Shown here: piece after piece, positions 18,748 to 29,438 of the stretch
Layout: each line of letters opens with the position of its first letter
How positions within the stretch are numbered: position 1 is the stretch's first letter
NCBI GenBank assembly: GCA_913057175.1
Contig: CAJXNP010000022.1
Location: 41,389-105,388, forward strand
Length of the DNA: 64,000 nt
Reading direction: 5' to 3'
Source: an uncultured Cytophagales bacterium
GTDB taxonomy: Bacteria; Bacteroidota; Bacteroidia; Cytophagales; Cyclobacteriaceae
The notes under the pieces: model-generated
The model's database searches: none
Seen by the model: the letters and a program-made list of their open reading frames with translations, nothing else
Told to the model about the DNA's origin: nothing
Position numbers and translations under genes: made by a program

Positions 18748-19572
18748 TCATTCATTATTAGGTTCAACTACGAAGAATGATTGGGCCGGACCTCCCGCCT
18801 GACCAAGCACATTACCCCTTAACTGCTCATCAATAGAGAAATAGTACAAAGGATTGCCAAAAACAGCCAGCTGCGGACCCAGGTCATCTTCCCGATCAAC
18901 TGTCGAAAAATAATTTTCTCCCAAAATTGAGGGAAGGATTAAGTTTTCAGGTCTTTTAAACGGAGGCCAAACTTCTGCACATCCACCAGCACAATTGCTT
19001 AAGTCCTGACCATCGCCTGTATTAAGGTACAAGCTCACGCCATGATCATCAACAAGATATGTTCGGGCATCTTCTCCCTCCACAACAGGTTGCTTGCCCA
19101 CCATAAGGCTATAGTCGGGTTTCGCAACATAGAAGGCATCGTTTTTCCCATCTCCCGTTACCTGACCGGATGTTTCCAGTACTCCATCACCTTCCGGAGA
19201 GAAGTAATACAAAGGCCAACCTTTATAGGTAATTTGTTTCATACCATCTTCCCTAATAGTGGTGCCAAAATCATTGACATTTAAACCGGCACCCATTTCA
19301 AAATTATAAATTTCACCTACAAGAGGAGGCCACACTTCCGAGCAACCACCGTTGCAAAAACTCTCGCCGGAAATGTCATTGGCGAAAAAGTAAAGGGATT
19401 GATTTGCCTTGTCTGTCAGGACATTTCCAAATTCTGAATTACTGGCAATTTTCAGTCCGGGTTTTGAATCCACTTCCTGTGGAGTTTCTTCATCTTCGCT
19501 ACAGCTAATAAACAGTAATAGTGAAAAGACGACTAATAAAATTTCTCTGAGATATTTAAATGGATCATTCAT
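18748..19572 (-). CDS. COG4315/secreted-repeat (Lipoprotein_15-like) lipoprotein
   Basis: 274 residues. The lipobox FISC (Cys24) is followed by SEDEE. The protein has two related halves, each with the SLYxFxxD-to-CxxxCxxxWPP signature of the secreted-repeat family (PF03640). The first is QSLYFFANDISGESFCNGGC then SEVWPP; the second is VSLYLNTGDGQDLSNCAGGC then AEVWPP. GWPLYYFSPEGDG and GNPLYYFSIDEQ are the paired second motifs. The family's role is unknown; conserved cysteines in an envelope protein suggest disulfides or ligand binding. It is the second gene with the shared operator. Confidence 0.8.
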   Translation of the reverse strand: MNDPFKYLREILLVVFSLLLFISCSEDEETPQEVDSKPGLKIASNSEFGNVLTDKANQSLYFFANDISGESFCNGGCSEVWPPLVGEIYNFEMGAGLNVNDFGTTIREDGMKQITYKGWPLYYFSPEGDGVLETSGQVTGDGKNDAFYVAKPDYSLMVGKQPVVEGEDARTYLVDDHGVSLYLNTGDGQDLSNCAGGCAEVWPPFKRPENLILPSILGENYFSTVDREDDLGPQLAVFGNPLYYFSIDEQLRGNVLGQAGGPAQSFFVVEPNNE

Positions 19573-19610
19573 GGTTTGATTAATTTTTTGGTTATTAATT
19601 GATTTGTGGT

Positions 19611-19679
19611 TGCAAAATTACCTTGGAAAAGTGCTTCATGGGTAGTACAATTCCGGCGAATGAGATAACATTTCCGACA
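19611..19679 (-). promoter_or_regulatory. AraC-type operator plus -7 box of the COG4315-like gene (copy B)
   Basis: The block 19650-19679 contains TTCCGGC (19651) and TTCCGACA (19672), direct repeats 21 bp apart. The -7 box TAATTTTGCA (complement of 19611-19620) is again exactly 29 bp away, and the gene starts about 40 bases further at 19572. The distal third site of copies A and C is absent here; the next gene's coding end begins at 19693. Confidence 0.65.
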
Positions 19680-19692
19680 AGAGAAGCGATAT

Positions 19693-19914
19693 CTAACATA
19701 TGGGTATAGGTCTCAACTCTTCTATTTCCGTCTTCCACTGAGCATGGAATGAGTTGTTTAATATTTGTTTTTCGGCCTGAACAGCTTGAGTCTCATCTTC
19801 AGGCCAGGGTCGGTTAAAATCGAAACTCATGCCTGAAACTTCATAAATAATGGAGCCCACTTTACCCAAAAAGGCCAAAGCTGCGACTCCAAGGGCGATT
19901 GTGATAATTTTCAT
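19693..19914 (-). CDS. small membrane-anchored protein
   Basis: 73 residues from the ATG at 19914: one N-terminal hydrophobic segment (MKIITIALGVAALAFLGKVG) and a polar tail. An in-frame ATG at 19947 is unlikely because the -7 box of the shared promoter (19943-19952) overlaps it. I do not recognise a family. It is the third gene of the putative regulon and the one nearest the regulator. Confidence 0.6.
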   Translation of the reverse strand: MKIITIALGVAALAFLGKVGSIIYEVSGMSFDFNRPWPEDETQAVQAEKQILNNSFHAQWKTEIEELRPIPIC

Positions 19915-19942
19915 GATTTGTGTTTTTACGTTGATGTTCGGA

Positions 19943-20052
19943 TGCAAAATTAGGCGGGAGCTGCTGGTCGCTGTTAGTATAAATCCGGCGAATTCGATAA
20001 AATTCCCGACATCACTTCCATAAAAACTCAGAGGACTATAAAAATTCCGACA
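19943..20052 (-). promoter_or_regulatory. AraC-type operator plus -7 box of the small membrane gene (copy C)
   Basis: The block 19982-20011 carries TCCGGCGAAT and, 21 bp on, CCCGACA. A further TTCCGACA is at 20045-20052, again 41 bp beyond the second site as in copy A. The -7 box TAATTTTGCA is the complement of 19943-19952, 29 bp from the block. This supports the start codon at 19914. Confidence 0.65.
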
Positions 20053-20059
20053 TGTGGGG

Positions 20060-21730
20060 TCAAATTGGTTGCTGAAGTAATTCGGAAGGGCTTACGCCAA
20101 ATTCCTTTTTGAAGCATTTGGAAAAGTAAGAAGGGTTGGAAAAACCCGTTTTATAGGCTGTTTCAGCAATATTGCTTTCGTATTGAAGGAGCAATTCTTT
20201 GGCTCGGTGCAGGCGAACAGAAGAGATCAATTGATTAGGCGATTTATTGGTGATCGCTTTGAGTTTGCGCTGCAATTGGCGTTCACTGATACCTGTTTCT
20301 TTACAAAGTATTTCTACTCCAAAAGTCTCATCATCCAAATGAGCATCAATGGATTGCAAAACATTTTCCAGGAAAGAATCATGCAGAGGGAGTGGTTTCT
20401 GCTGATAGCTATCATGATCAATTGTAGATCTTGATTGGTCCGTCACCATAAAAAGTAAAAAGGACTCTCCCGATGTAATTTCAACAATTGGTTTGTACTG
20501 TATAAAATTCAGACCTGCCCCGGAAAGTAAATATTTAACTGTCTGGGTAACCAAAATCTGATTAGGTTTGGCCTGATTGAGGATCGAGTCCAGGAAATTG
20601 GCTGTTCTATCGCTGATGAAATGAGCTTCGTCTACCGGGCTTTCTTTGATATGAATCCCGATTACCATCTGACCATTCATCCTTTGCATGCCATCGATCA
20701 GGTCTATGCTGCAATGCACAGCCTTGCTCGGACCTTCAAAAGTTGCTGCAAAGTTTTGCAGATCATGCTGGATGACGTTCCCCCGGTAGTGTCCAACATA
20801 TTGATCGATAAGTTGTTGATACTTTGAATATTCCGCATCAGGGCTGATAATCCGACCTGCCATGATCGTGAAAAGTTGCTCTGAGTAATTATCTTTTGGC
20901 TTCGTATTTAAAATAAAAGCCCTCATTTCTTCCAAAACCTCTTTGGTATTTCCTACCCAAAAAAGGTGGTCACTGCCATCAAATTCTATAAATTTTGCTC
21001 CCTTAATTCGTTCTGCTATGAACCTCCCCTCATCAATCTTTACATCGATGTCATTCGTACGCTGCATGAGAAGTGTCGGAACTTTAATGGAATCCAAAAT
21101 ATCGATGATATCGACTTCGGTATTCATCCTGGTAAGCACCAGTGCTGCACTCGGGCTGGCACCCGAACGAAAATAACTGGCCAGCCAATCCATGAAAACC
21201 CTGTCATTGGCCTTTGACGGAGCAAGTGATTCCAGGTTCATGTCCCCACTTCCCCAGCTGTTTTCGATCATGTCGTAAACCACCTGGCGCTCCTCATCCG
21301 TTGGTGCCCAGGGATAATCAGGAGAATGCCGGCGTTTGGCAAATATCCCAAAAGCGATCAAAGAAATTACACGGTTGGGATAAGTAGCGGCAAAAAGCGC
21401 TGACACGGAACCGCCTTCGGAATGCCCGAAAAGAATGGCTTTTTCAGAACCAACGGCATCCATGACCGCCCGAATATCATCCATCCTCTCTTCCAGTGTA
21501 GAAAGCTCAACTACTCGGTCGGAAAGCCCTGTCCCCCGCTTATCAAACAAAATAACACGTGCAATCTTGCCCAATTCCTGCAGAAAATCCACTAGTTCCG
21601 GGCATGCCCACATCCAGTCAATATTGGAAACCCAGCCCGGTATGTAGACCAGATCGATCGAACCTGCGCCAAATACCTGATAGGCGATATTGATGCGGCC
21701 ACTCTTCGTGTATTGGGTAGCGGGTTTCAT
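20060..21730 (-). CDS. alpha/beta hydrolase - degenerate cyclase - AraC fusion regulator
   Basis: 556 residues in three parts. Residues 1-275 are an alpha/beta hydrolase with nucleophile elbow GHSEGG (Ser104), Asp227 in RTNDIDV and His255 in GSDHLFW, so the triad looks intact. Residues 285-430 align with class III cyclase domains of hydrolase-cyclase proteins, but both metal Asp positions are lost (FTIMAGR, and DLQNFAATFEGP where GDG is expected), so it is probably non-catalytic. Residues 455-553 are a complete AraC DNA-binding domain with two helix-turn-helices (GISERQLQRKLKAITNKSPN, FSNPSYFSKCFKKEFGVSPSE). It presumably binds a small ligand and controls the three neighbouring genes. One TCCGACA half-site (about 21816-21822) lies upstream of its own start. 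Confidence 0.82.
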   Translation of the reverse strand: MKPATQYTKSGRINIAYQVFGAGSIDLVYIPGWVSNIDWMWACPELVDFLQELGKIARVILFDKRGTGLSDRVVELSTLEERMDDIRAVMDAVGSEKAILFGHSEGGSVSALFAATYPNRVISLIAFGIFAKRRHSPDYPWAPTDEERQVVYDMIENSWGSGDMNLESLAPSKANDRVFMDWLASYFRSGASPSAALVLTRMNTEVDIIDILDSIKVPTLLMQRTNDIDVKIDEGRFIAERIKGAKFIEFDGSDHLFWVGNTKEVLEEMRAFILNTKPKDNYSEQLFTIMAGRIISPDAEYSKYQQLIDQYVGHYRGNVIQHDLQNFAATFEGPSKAVHCSIDLIDGMQRMNGQMVIGIHIKESPVDEAHFISDRTANFLDSILNQAKPNQILVTQTVKYLLSGAGLNFIQYKPIVEITSGESFLLFMVTDQSRSTIDHDSYQQKPLPLHDSFLENVLQSIDAHLDDETFGVEILCKETGISERQLQRKLKAITNKSPNQLISSVRLHRAKELLLQYESNIAETAYKTGFSNPSYFSKCFKKEFGVSPSELLQQPI

Positions 21731-21887
21731 TCAACTATTATGATAGAAAGATGCAGTTTATTGTATGAGTCAAAGCCATCATGTAAAAAACGGGCTTGAA
21801 GGAATAAAATGCAACTCCGACAGCAATATTTAACAGTCAAAAATTCAGATCAATTTTTATTTAAAGTTAGACCAAATATTCTATCAA

Positions 21888-23561
21888 TTAGTTCCCGCTA
21901 AGTTCCAATACCTGTCCATCTTCCACCAATTTTTCTTTTACTGATTGATAATCCAAATCGTGAAGCGGTGTATTATTTTGAATAGATAATCCGGCAATCG
22001 TGGCAGCGCTTTGACCCAGGATCATAAAAACAGGTTCCATCCTGATGGATCCAAAAGCAATATGTGAGCTCGATACAGCTACCGGTACCAGCAGGTTTTC
22101 ACAATCTTCCACCTTTGGCAAGACAGATCCCATTGCAATTTGATAGGGTTGTTCGGGATGTACACCAATATCACCTTCATTCTGAACATATCCTTCCGGG
22201 GTAATGTAACGCTGGGTATTATGTGAATCCATCGTGTAAGAACCCATTCCAATCGGTTCAGAAACTTCTCTTTTTCCCAACACTTCGTTTTCTGTCATGA
22301 CAAATTCTCCAACCATTCTCCGGGCTTCCCGCACATAAATCTGATGGGGCCAATTGCCATTATCCGTAAATTCATCTTTTGCCAGACCCCATTTATTCAT
22401 TTCTGTCTGTATTTCTTCCGGAATTCGAGGATCGGTCGTATAGAAATAAAGTAATCCTTTTTGATAAACCTCATGCTCTTTGATGATCTCGGCTCGTCTT
22501 GCGTAATCAGCCTCGGGATAATCGTAATTCATGCCGATATTATCAAAGCTAAATGGTCCGTGATTGTTGACATCTGTTTTCAGATTGGGAATCGGATCGA
22601 ATTTATACCAAATCTCATTCCATCCATCTTCCAGGATCCTGACCAGAAGCTCATATTGAGAAGGATCGTAACCATCCGGTTTCTCAAACGGGACCCGGTT
22701 TTCTTCAAGTTTGGTTAAGCACATTCTAAAACAATACGCCTGAACCTTTTTATCCCCATCGCCTCTTTTTCCCGGATGGTCGGTGGAAATGCGAGGAAGT
22801 ACACCACTTGCAGAATCACCAAGAACCACATACGGACTGATCTTCCTGTCCGAAAAATGATGTCCATGATGCAGGACACCAACCTGTATACCGTTCCAGG
22901 TTTCATTGTACTGACTATTAGGTTCACGTCCGACATGATAAGATACACCTGCTGCCGCCATCAAGTCTCCTTCATAGGTGGCATCTATGAAAATATTTGC
23001 TGAGTATTTTTTACCACTAAGCATGGTAATCGTTTCAATCTTACCTTCATTCATTAAGACCCCATTTTCCCGATCCAGCCATTCATCCCGGTGAACTGTA
23101 ATATTATTTTCTCTGACGAAATCTTCAAAAACTTTTTCAGCGACATGCGGTTCAAATATCCACATGGTTCGTTTATCACCATCGATGGCAGGGGTACCTT
23201 GTCCAACGTTGCCGTAATCTTCCCTTTTTTGCCAATTCCAGGATTCCTCTGTTTGGTAATCATCATAGACACGTTGGTAGAATTCCCTGGAAAGCCCCCC
23301 AATTACGCTTTTATTTCCTGTATCAGTAAAGCCTAATCCACCGGATGACAATCCTCCCAAATGTTTATCCGGACAAACGATCACAACGGATTGATCCATC
23401 CTGGCAAGTTGAACCGCAGCTGTGATGGCGGCGCTTGTTCCCCCGTAGATGACCACATTTGCATGGGTTATTTCTTCTGATTTAGGCGGATTGCATCCTG
23501 AAATATTGAATAGAACAATCAATAAAATAGCAAAAAAAATAAATGAGTATGTTCCTTTCAT
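21888..23561 (-). CDS. exported FAD-dependent oxidoreductase (FAD_oxidored type)
   Basis: 557 residues with a lipoprotein-like signal (LFNISGC, Cys23). The dinucleotide-binding motif is VVIYGGTSAAITAAVQLAR (GGTSAA at 40-45), followed by VVIVCPDKHLGGLSSGGLG and, later, the conserved region NIFIDATYEGDLMAAAGV. The family is found in Bacteroidota polysaccharide loci and presumably oxidises sugars or related substrates outside the cytoplasm. Together with the GH43 gene upstream it suggests carbohydrate use, although an HNH gene separates them. Confidence 0.85.
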   Translation of the reverse strand: MKGTYSFIFFAILLIVLFNISGCNPPKSEEITHANVVIYGGTSAAITAAVQLARMDQSVVIVCPDKHLGGLSSGGLGFTDTGNKSVIGGLSREFYQRVYDDYQTEESWNWQKREDYGNVGQGTPAIDGDKRTMWIFEPHVAEKVFEDFVRENNITVHRDEWLDRENGVLMNEGKIETITMLSGKKYSANIFIDATYEGDLMAAAGVSYHVGREPNSQYNETWNGIQVGVLHHGHHFSDRKISPYVVLGDSASGVLPRISTDHPGKRGDGDKKVQAYCFRMCLTKLEENRVPFEKPDGYDPSQYELLVRILEDGWNEIWYKFDPIPNLKTDVNNHGPFSFDNIGMNYDYPEADYARRAEIIKEHEVYQKGLLYFYTTDPRIPEEIQTEMNKWGLAKDEFTDNGNWPHQIYVREARRMVGEFVMTENEVLGKREVSEPIGMGSYTMDSHNTQRYITPEGYVQNEGDIGVHPEQPYQIAMGSVLPKVEDCENLLVPVAVSSSHIAFGSIRMEPVFMILGQSAATIAGLSIQNNTPLHDLDYQSVKEKLVEDGQVLELSGN

Positions 23562-23581
23562 TGGGTTTTATTAGTTATATC

Positions 23582-24388
23582 TTATTTGTGTCTTTCGGTA
23601 ATGTTTTTTTGTTCATTGTAAAAACTCATTTGAGAACTGTGAGGCTCTCTTATTCGTTCTTTTAGTTCATCAATTGTTAGTGGTGGATTCTTTCGATGTA
23701 ACATCGAGTGACAATTGGGGCAAACTGGTCGTAAATCATTTATTGGGTCAACTTGGTAAGTTTGTCCAATTTCTGAAATTGGTATTAAGTGATGAACGTG
23801 AATAAATCCTTTTCCTAACTCTCCGTATTTTTTCTCAAAGTTAAAATGGCAAACTGAGCAAATTGCTTTCCAATATTCAATGCACTTTTGACGTGCTTTT
23901 GAGTTTCGTTCGTATGTATTTACAGTTATAATTCTTTTTATCCCTTCTGGTAAGAAATTTTGACCTTCTATTGGAATCTCTTCAGGAAATTGCTCTTCAC
24001 CTGTTAGTCCTACTTCTTCAAGCGCTAAAACAAGTTCTTTTTTAATTTTCCATATAAAAAGTTTTGTGACATTATCTGTCCAGCCGTCAAAAAAAATGTC
24101 CCATTTTCTTTCAGTTCCATCCTCTCTTTTTGTAAATCTAACAGGATACTTCTTTACTAGTCTTTTCCCCCAATTCCCCATTTCTAAATTTATCGGTCCT
24201 GGGCCTTTTCTTTCTGAATTGCCAGATATTATCAGTTCAATTTGACTTGCTGAAGCTTTATGTTCTTCAAAGGAATACATTACCTGTAAGATTAAAATAT
24301 CCTTCTTTGTAGTTATTGTTCTATCATGGAGAACTTCAATCCATTCAAATTGATTAAGCGTTGTTCCTTCATGGTATTCTTCTCTCAT
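23582..24388 (-). CDS. HNH endonuclease (McrA-like)
   Basis: 268 residues. The C-terminal HNH domain has two zinc-knuckle pairs (CSVC, Cys177/180, and CPNC, Cys223/226) around the catalytic HVHHLIPISEIG (His199/His200) and DPINDLRPVC. The N-terminal half (ASQIELIISGNS and following residues to WGKRL) resembles the DNA-recognition region of modification-dependent McrA-type enzymes, but this is tentative. The gene is clearly AT-richer than its two carbohydrate-related neighbours and fits tightly between them (20 and 35 bases), suggesting insertion as a defence or mobile gene. Confidence 0.8.
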   Translation of the reverse strand: MREEYHEGTTLNQFEWIEVLHDRTITTKKDILILQVMYSFEEHKASASQIELIISGNSERKGPGPINLEMGNWGKRLVKKYPVRFTKREDGTERKWDIFFDGWTDNVTKLFIWKIKKELVLALEEVGLTGEEQFPEEIPIEGQNFLPEGIKRIITVNTYERNSKARQKCIEYWKAICSVCHFNFEKKYGELGKGFIHVHHLIPISEIGQTYQVDPINDLRPVCPNCHSMLHRKNPPLTIDELKERIREPHSSQMSFYNEQKNITERHK

Positions 24389-24423
24389 TTAATAAGTTTT
24401 ATGCAACAAAAGAAAATAAAAAT

Positions 24424-25386
24424 CTAGTTCCCAACACCTTCCTCCGTTCTTTCCACTTTCCGAATCGTGCCATCTTCATTGAAGTTCAGGTATTCAGCGC
24501 AAACATGTCGCTGTTCTCCACAGGAGGAATCAATGTCCAGCCACCGGTGGTAAAACAAGATCCATTGCCCCTCGAACTCAACTATGGAGTGATGATTGTT
24601 GTTTTCCCCTTCCTTTTCCATGATCACCCCTTTGTATTCCCAGGGGCCTTTTGGTGAGTCTGCAATGTAATAGGAAAGAATCCTGTTATTTTCAGGCATC
24701 GTGAAATAATAGACCCCATTCCTTTTAAACACCCATGGCCCCTCCATTTTAGGTTCATACCCGCCCATATCCATTTTAAAAAAATCCCCTTTCACACTGA
24801 GCAGATCATCAGCCATTTCTGCCACCAGGTAGTCATCTCCACCATGAAAATAAAGGTAGCCCTTTCCATCATCATCAATAAAAAGACATGGATCATTCGC
24901 GTAAGGCTCGGTCCACAATGGCCCTCCAATAGCATCTTTAAACGGTCCGGTAGGAGAATCGCTAATGGCTATTCCAATCCCCATCCATTTCGTACTGTTC
25001 TCAGGATTTACGCGATCTTTTACACCTGTTCCTGCAGGAAAGCAGAAATAGTACTTGCCATCTTTATAAGCACAATCCGGTGCCCAGGCATAATTATCCG
25101 CCCAAGATAGATCATCAACAGATAATATAACTCCATGATCCGTCCAGTTGATGAGATTGCTTGATGAAAAAACATGCCAGTCTTTCATAAAAAAGTCAGG
25201 CTGGCATTCTTCATCGTGAGAAGTATAAACATACATTTTTCCATCTTCCCAAACATGACCGGATGGATCAGCGGTTCTTATGTCGCTTCCAAAATCAAGA
25301 GGGTTTTGGGAATAACCTATTTGACTAGCAAGCAATAGCAATATATATAACAATTGAATTAAAAACTGTTTTAGTTTGGTTTGCAT
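24424..25386 (-). CDS. secreted glycoside hydrolase family 43 protein
   Basis: 320 residues with a signal peptide ending near IGYSQ. The five-bladed propeller markers of GH43 are visible: TADPSGHVWEDGKMYVYTSH (catalytic Asp40), a WAPDCAYKDGKYYFCFPAG blade, NDPCLFIDDDGKGYLYFHGG, and EGPWVFKRNGVYYFTMPE with the likely acid Glu. The likely activity is arabinosidase, xylosidase or galactosidase on hemicellulose-type glycans. Confidence 0.88.
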   Translation of the reverse strand: MQTKLKQFLIQLLYILLLLASQIGYSQNPLDFGSDIRTADPSGHVWEDGKMYVYTSHDEECQPDFFMKDWHVFSSSNLINWTDHGVILSVDDLSWADNYAWAPDCAYKDGKYYFCFPAGTGVKDRVNPENSTKWMGIGIAISDSPTGPFKDAIGGPLWTEPYANDPCLFIDDDGKGYLYFHGGDDYLVAEMADDLLSVKGDFFKMDMGGYEPKMEGPWVFKRNGVYYFTMPENNRILSYYIADSPKGPWEYKGVIMEKEGENNNHHSIVEFEGQWILFYHRWLDIDSSCGEQRHVCAEYLNFNEDGTIRKVERTEEGVGN

Positions 25387-28048
<2,662 letters not shown>

Positions 28049-28088
28049 TCAGGAGCTGATAACAAAAAATTCTAAATTATAAAGATTG

Positions 28089-28117
28089 AAGGTGGTCAAG
28101 AATCGGCCACCTTTTTT
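28089..28117 (+). terminator. rho-independent terminator of katG
   Basis: AAGGTGGTC and GGCCACCTT form a nine-pair stem (one G-U) around a 7-base loop, followed by TTTTTT. It starts 40 bases after the katG stop. Confidence 0.8.
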
Positions 28118-28598
28118 AACTTTTTCCCCTTTGCTTTTCAATCCTTTCCAGATTTTCGACATCATCCAGATCCTTGTGGCGACCGGTTGCTTTTTTTTCT
28201 GAAATCAGATCATTGACATGGATGACTGTTATGGGGACTCCGTTAAAATCTCCATTCTTTGCCCGACTGTAACACATGTCAAAATCTTCCTTTTTGAAAA
28301 AATTCATATATCCCATCAAATCAGCTTCAAAGCCCTGATCGCCAATTGTAATCGAGCTCCATCCCGGAATCATTGTAACATCTCTATAACGGTTTGCTCC
28401 GGGGACTTTGATCTGTTCCAGGGCTTTCACTAATCCGTCTTTATTTTCAGAACTATCCTTGACCCATAAATCCAGGCCCTGAGTAATTCTGACATGTCCG
28501 TGAAAAACAGTAGCCACATCGCCCACCAGCATGTATTCAACTTTATGATCGTAGAGGCTTTGCAAAAATGAAAGTACCTCAGGATGAGAGATGTCCAT
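28116..28598 (-). CDS. nucleotidyltransferase-like protein
   Basis: 160 residues. VEYMLVGDVATVFHGHVRITQGLDLWVKDSSEN has the layout of minimal nucleotidyltransferases (VGG-type turn, then D-x-D-x-W). The usual VGG is VGD here and the usual first catalytic Asp seems to be in GLDLW, so activity is uncertain. The C-terminus KATGRHKDLDDVENLERI is typical of the family. A second open frame begins at 28711 (MTKQVHLSEGSN) and runs into this gene in another frame, so an N-terminal extension broken by a frameshift is possible. Confidence 0.65.
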   Translation of the reverse strand: MDISHPEVLSFLQSLYDHKVEYMLVGDVATVFHGHVRITQGLDLWVKDSSENKDGLVKALEQIKVPGANRYRDVTMIPGWSSITIGDQGFEADLMGYMNFFKKEDFDMCYSRAKNGDFNGVPITVIHVNDLISEKKATGRHKDLDDVENLERIEKQRGKS

Positions 28599-28811
28599 AA
28601 AATATTTGGTGGGTTTTCGAGGTTTGATTCATAAATAGCTTTTGCAAAGAGATTGATCTTTGTCAGTCTTTCCAAATTAGACCCTTCTGATAGGTGAACT
28701 TGCTTTGTCATACCTCTTCGCTACAGTCTGTAAAATACCTTTTCTCTAAAATAAGAATTTCTACTAAAACAGTAATTTGGTAAAAATCTACTTTTTCCAG
28801 ATAATTGAGGC

Positions 28812-29438
28812 ATGCTTTCTACCAAAAATCTCTCCTACTCTTACGATCGACAAAATACCCTGGAGTTTCCTGACCTGGAAGTTGAAGCCGATAGTTCCGT
28901 TCTCATACTTGGAAACTCAGGAAGTGGCAAGACCACATTTCTTCACTTGATGGCAGGACTGATCAAGACGAAGCACGGAGAAATTAAAATAAATGACAAT
29001 CTTATCCACAGGTTTTCCGAATCGGAGATGGACCGATTCAGGGGACAAAATATTGGTCTTGTTTTCCAGAAATCGCGATTGATCCACGCCCTTTCTGTTT
29101 GGGATAATTTAAGAATCAGTCAATACTTTAATAAAGTAAAAGAACCGGAAGTAATTGACCGGTTTTTACACGATTTGGGATTGTACAACAAAAGAAAACG
29201 AAAACCCACCTCTCTAAGCCAGGGAGAGCAGCAGCGACTTTCAATTGCAAGAGCACTTGTCAACCACCCAACCATCATTCTCGCAGATGAGCCTACAGCA
29301 TCACTTGATGATACGAATACGCAAAAGGTCATTGAAATATTGATTGACCAGGCAAGCAAGTATAAAGCCACCTTGCTGATCGCTACCCATGATCAAAGAT
29401 TGAAGGAACATTTTGAACAAAAAATTGAACTGGCATGA
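28812..29438 (+). CDS. ABC transporter ATP-binding protein (LolD/MacB type)
   Basis: 208 residues. Walker A GNSGSGKTT is at 34-42, followed by a Q-loop (FQKSRLIHALSVWDN), the signature LSQGEQQRLSIARAL and Walker B IILADEPTASLDD. It overlaps the following permease by four bases (ATGA), so the two are translationally coupled. The small size and partner type point to lipoprotein release or MacB-like export rather than solute uptake. Confidence 0.9.
   Translation: MLSTKNLSYSYDRQNTLEFPDLEVEADSSVLILGNSGSGKTTFLHLMAGLIKTKHGEIKINDNLIHRFSESEMDRFRGQNIGLVFQKSRLIHALSVWDNLRISQYFNKVKEPEVIDRFLHDLGLYNKRKRKPTSLSQGEQQRLSIARALVNHPTIILADEPTASLDDTNTQKVIEILIDQASKYKATLLIATHDQRLKEHFEQKIELA

Noticed and set aside
21800..21830. 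Full fourth AraC operator upstream of the regulator gene
   Set aside because: Only a single TCCGACA half-site is present; no partner 21 bp away and no -7 box at 29 bp.
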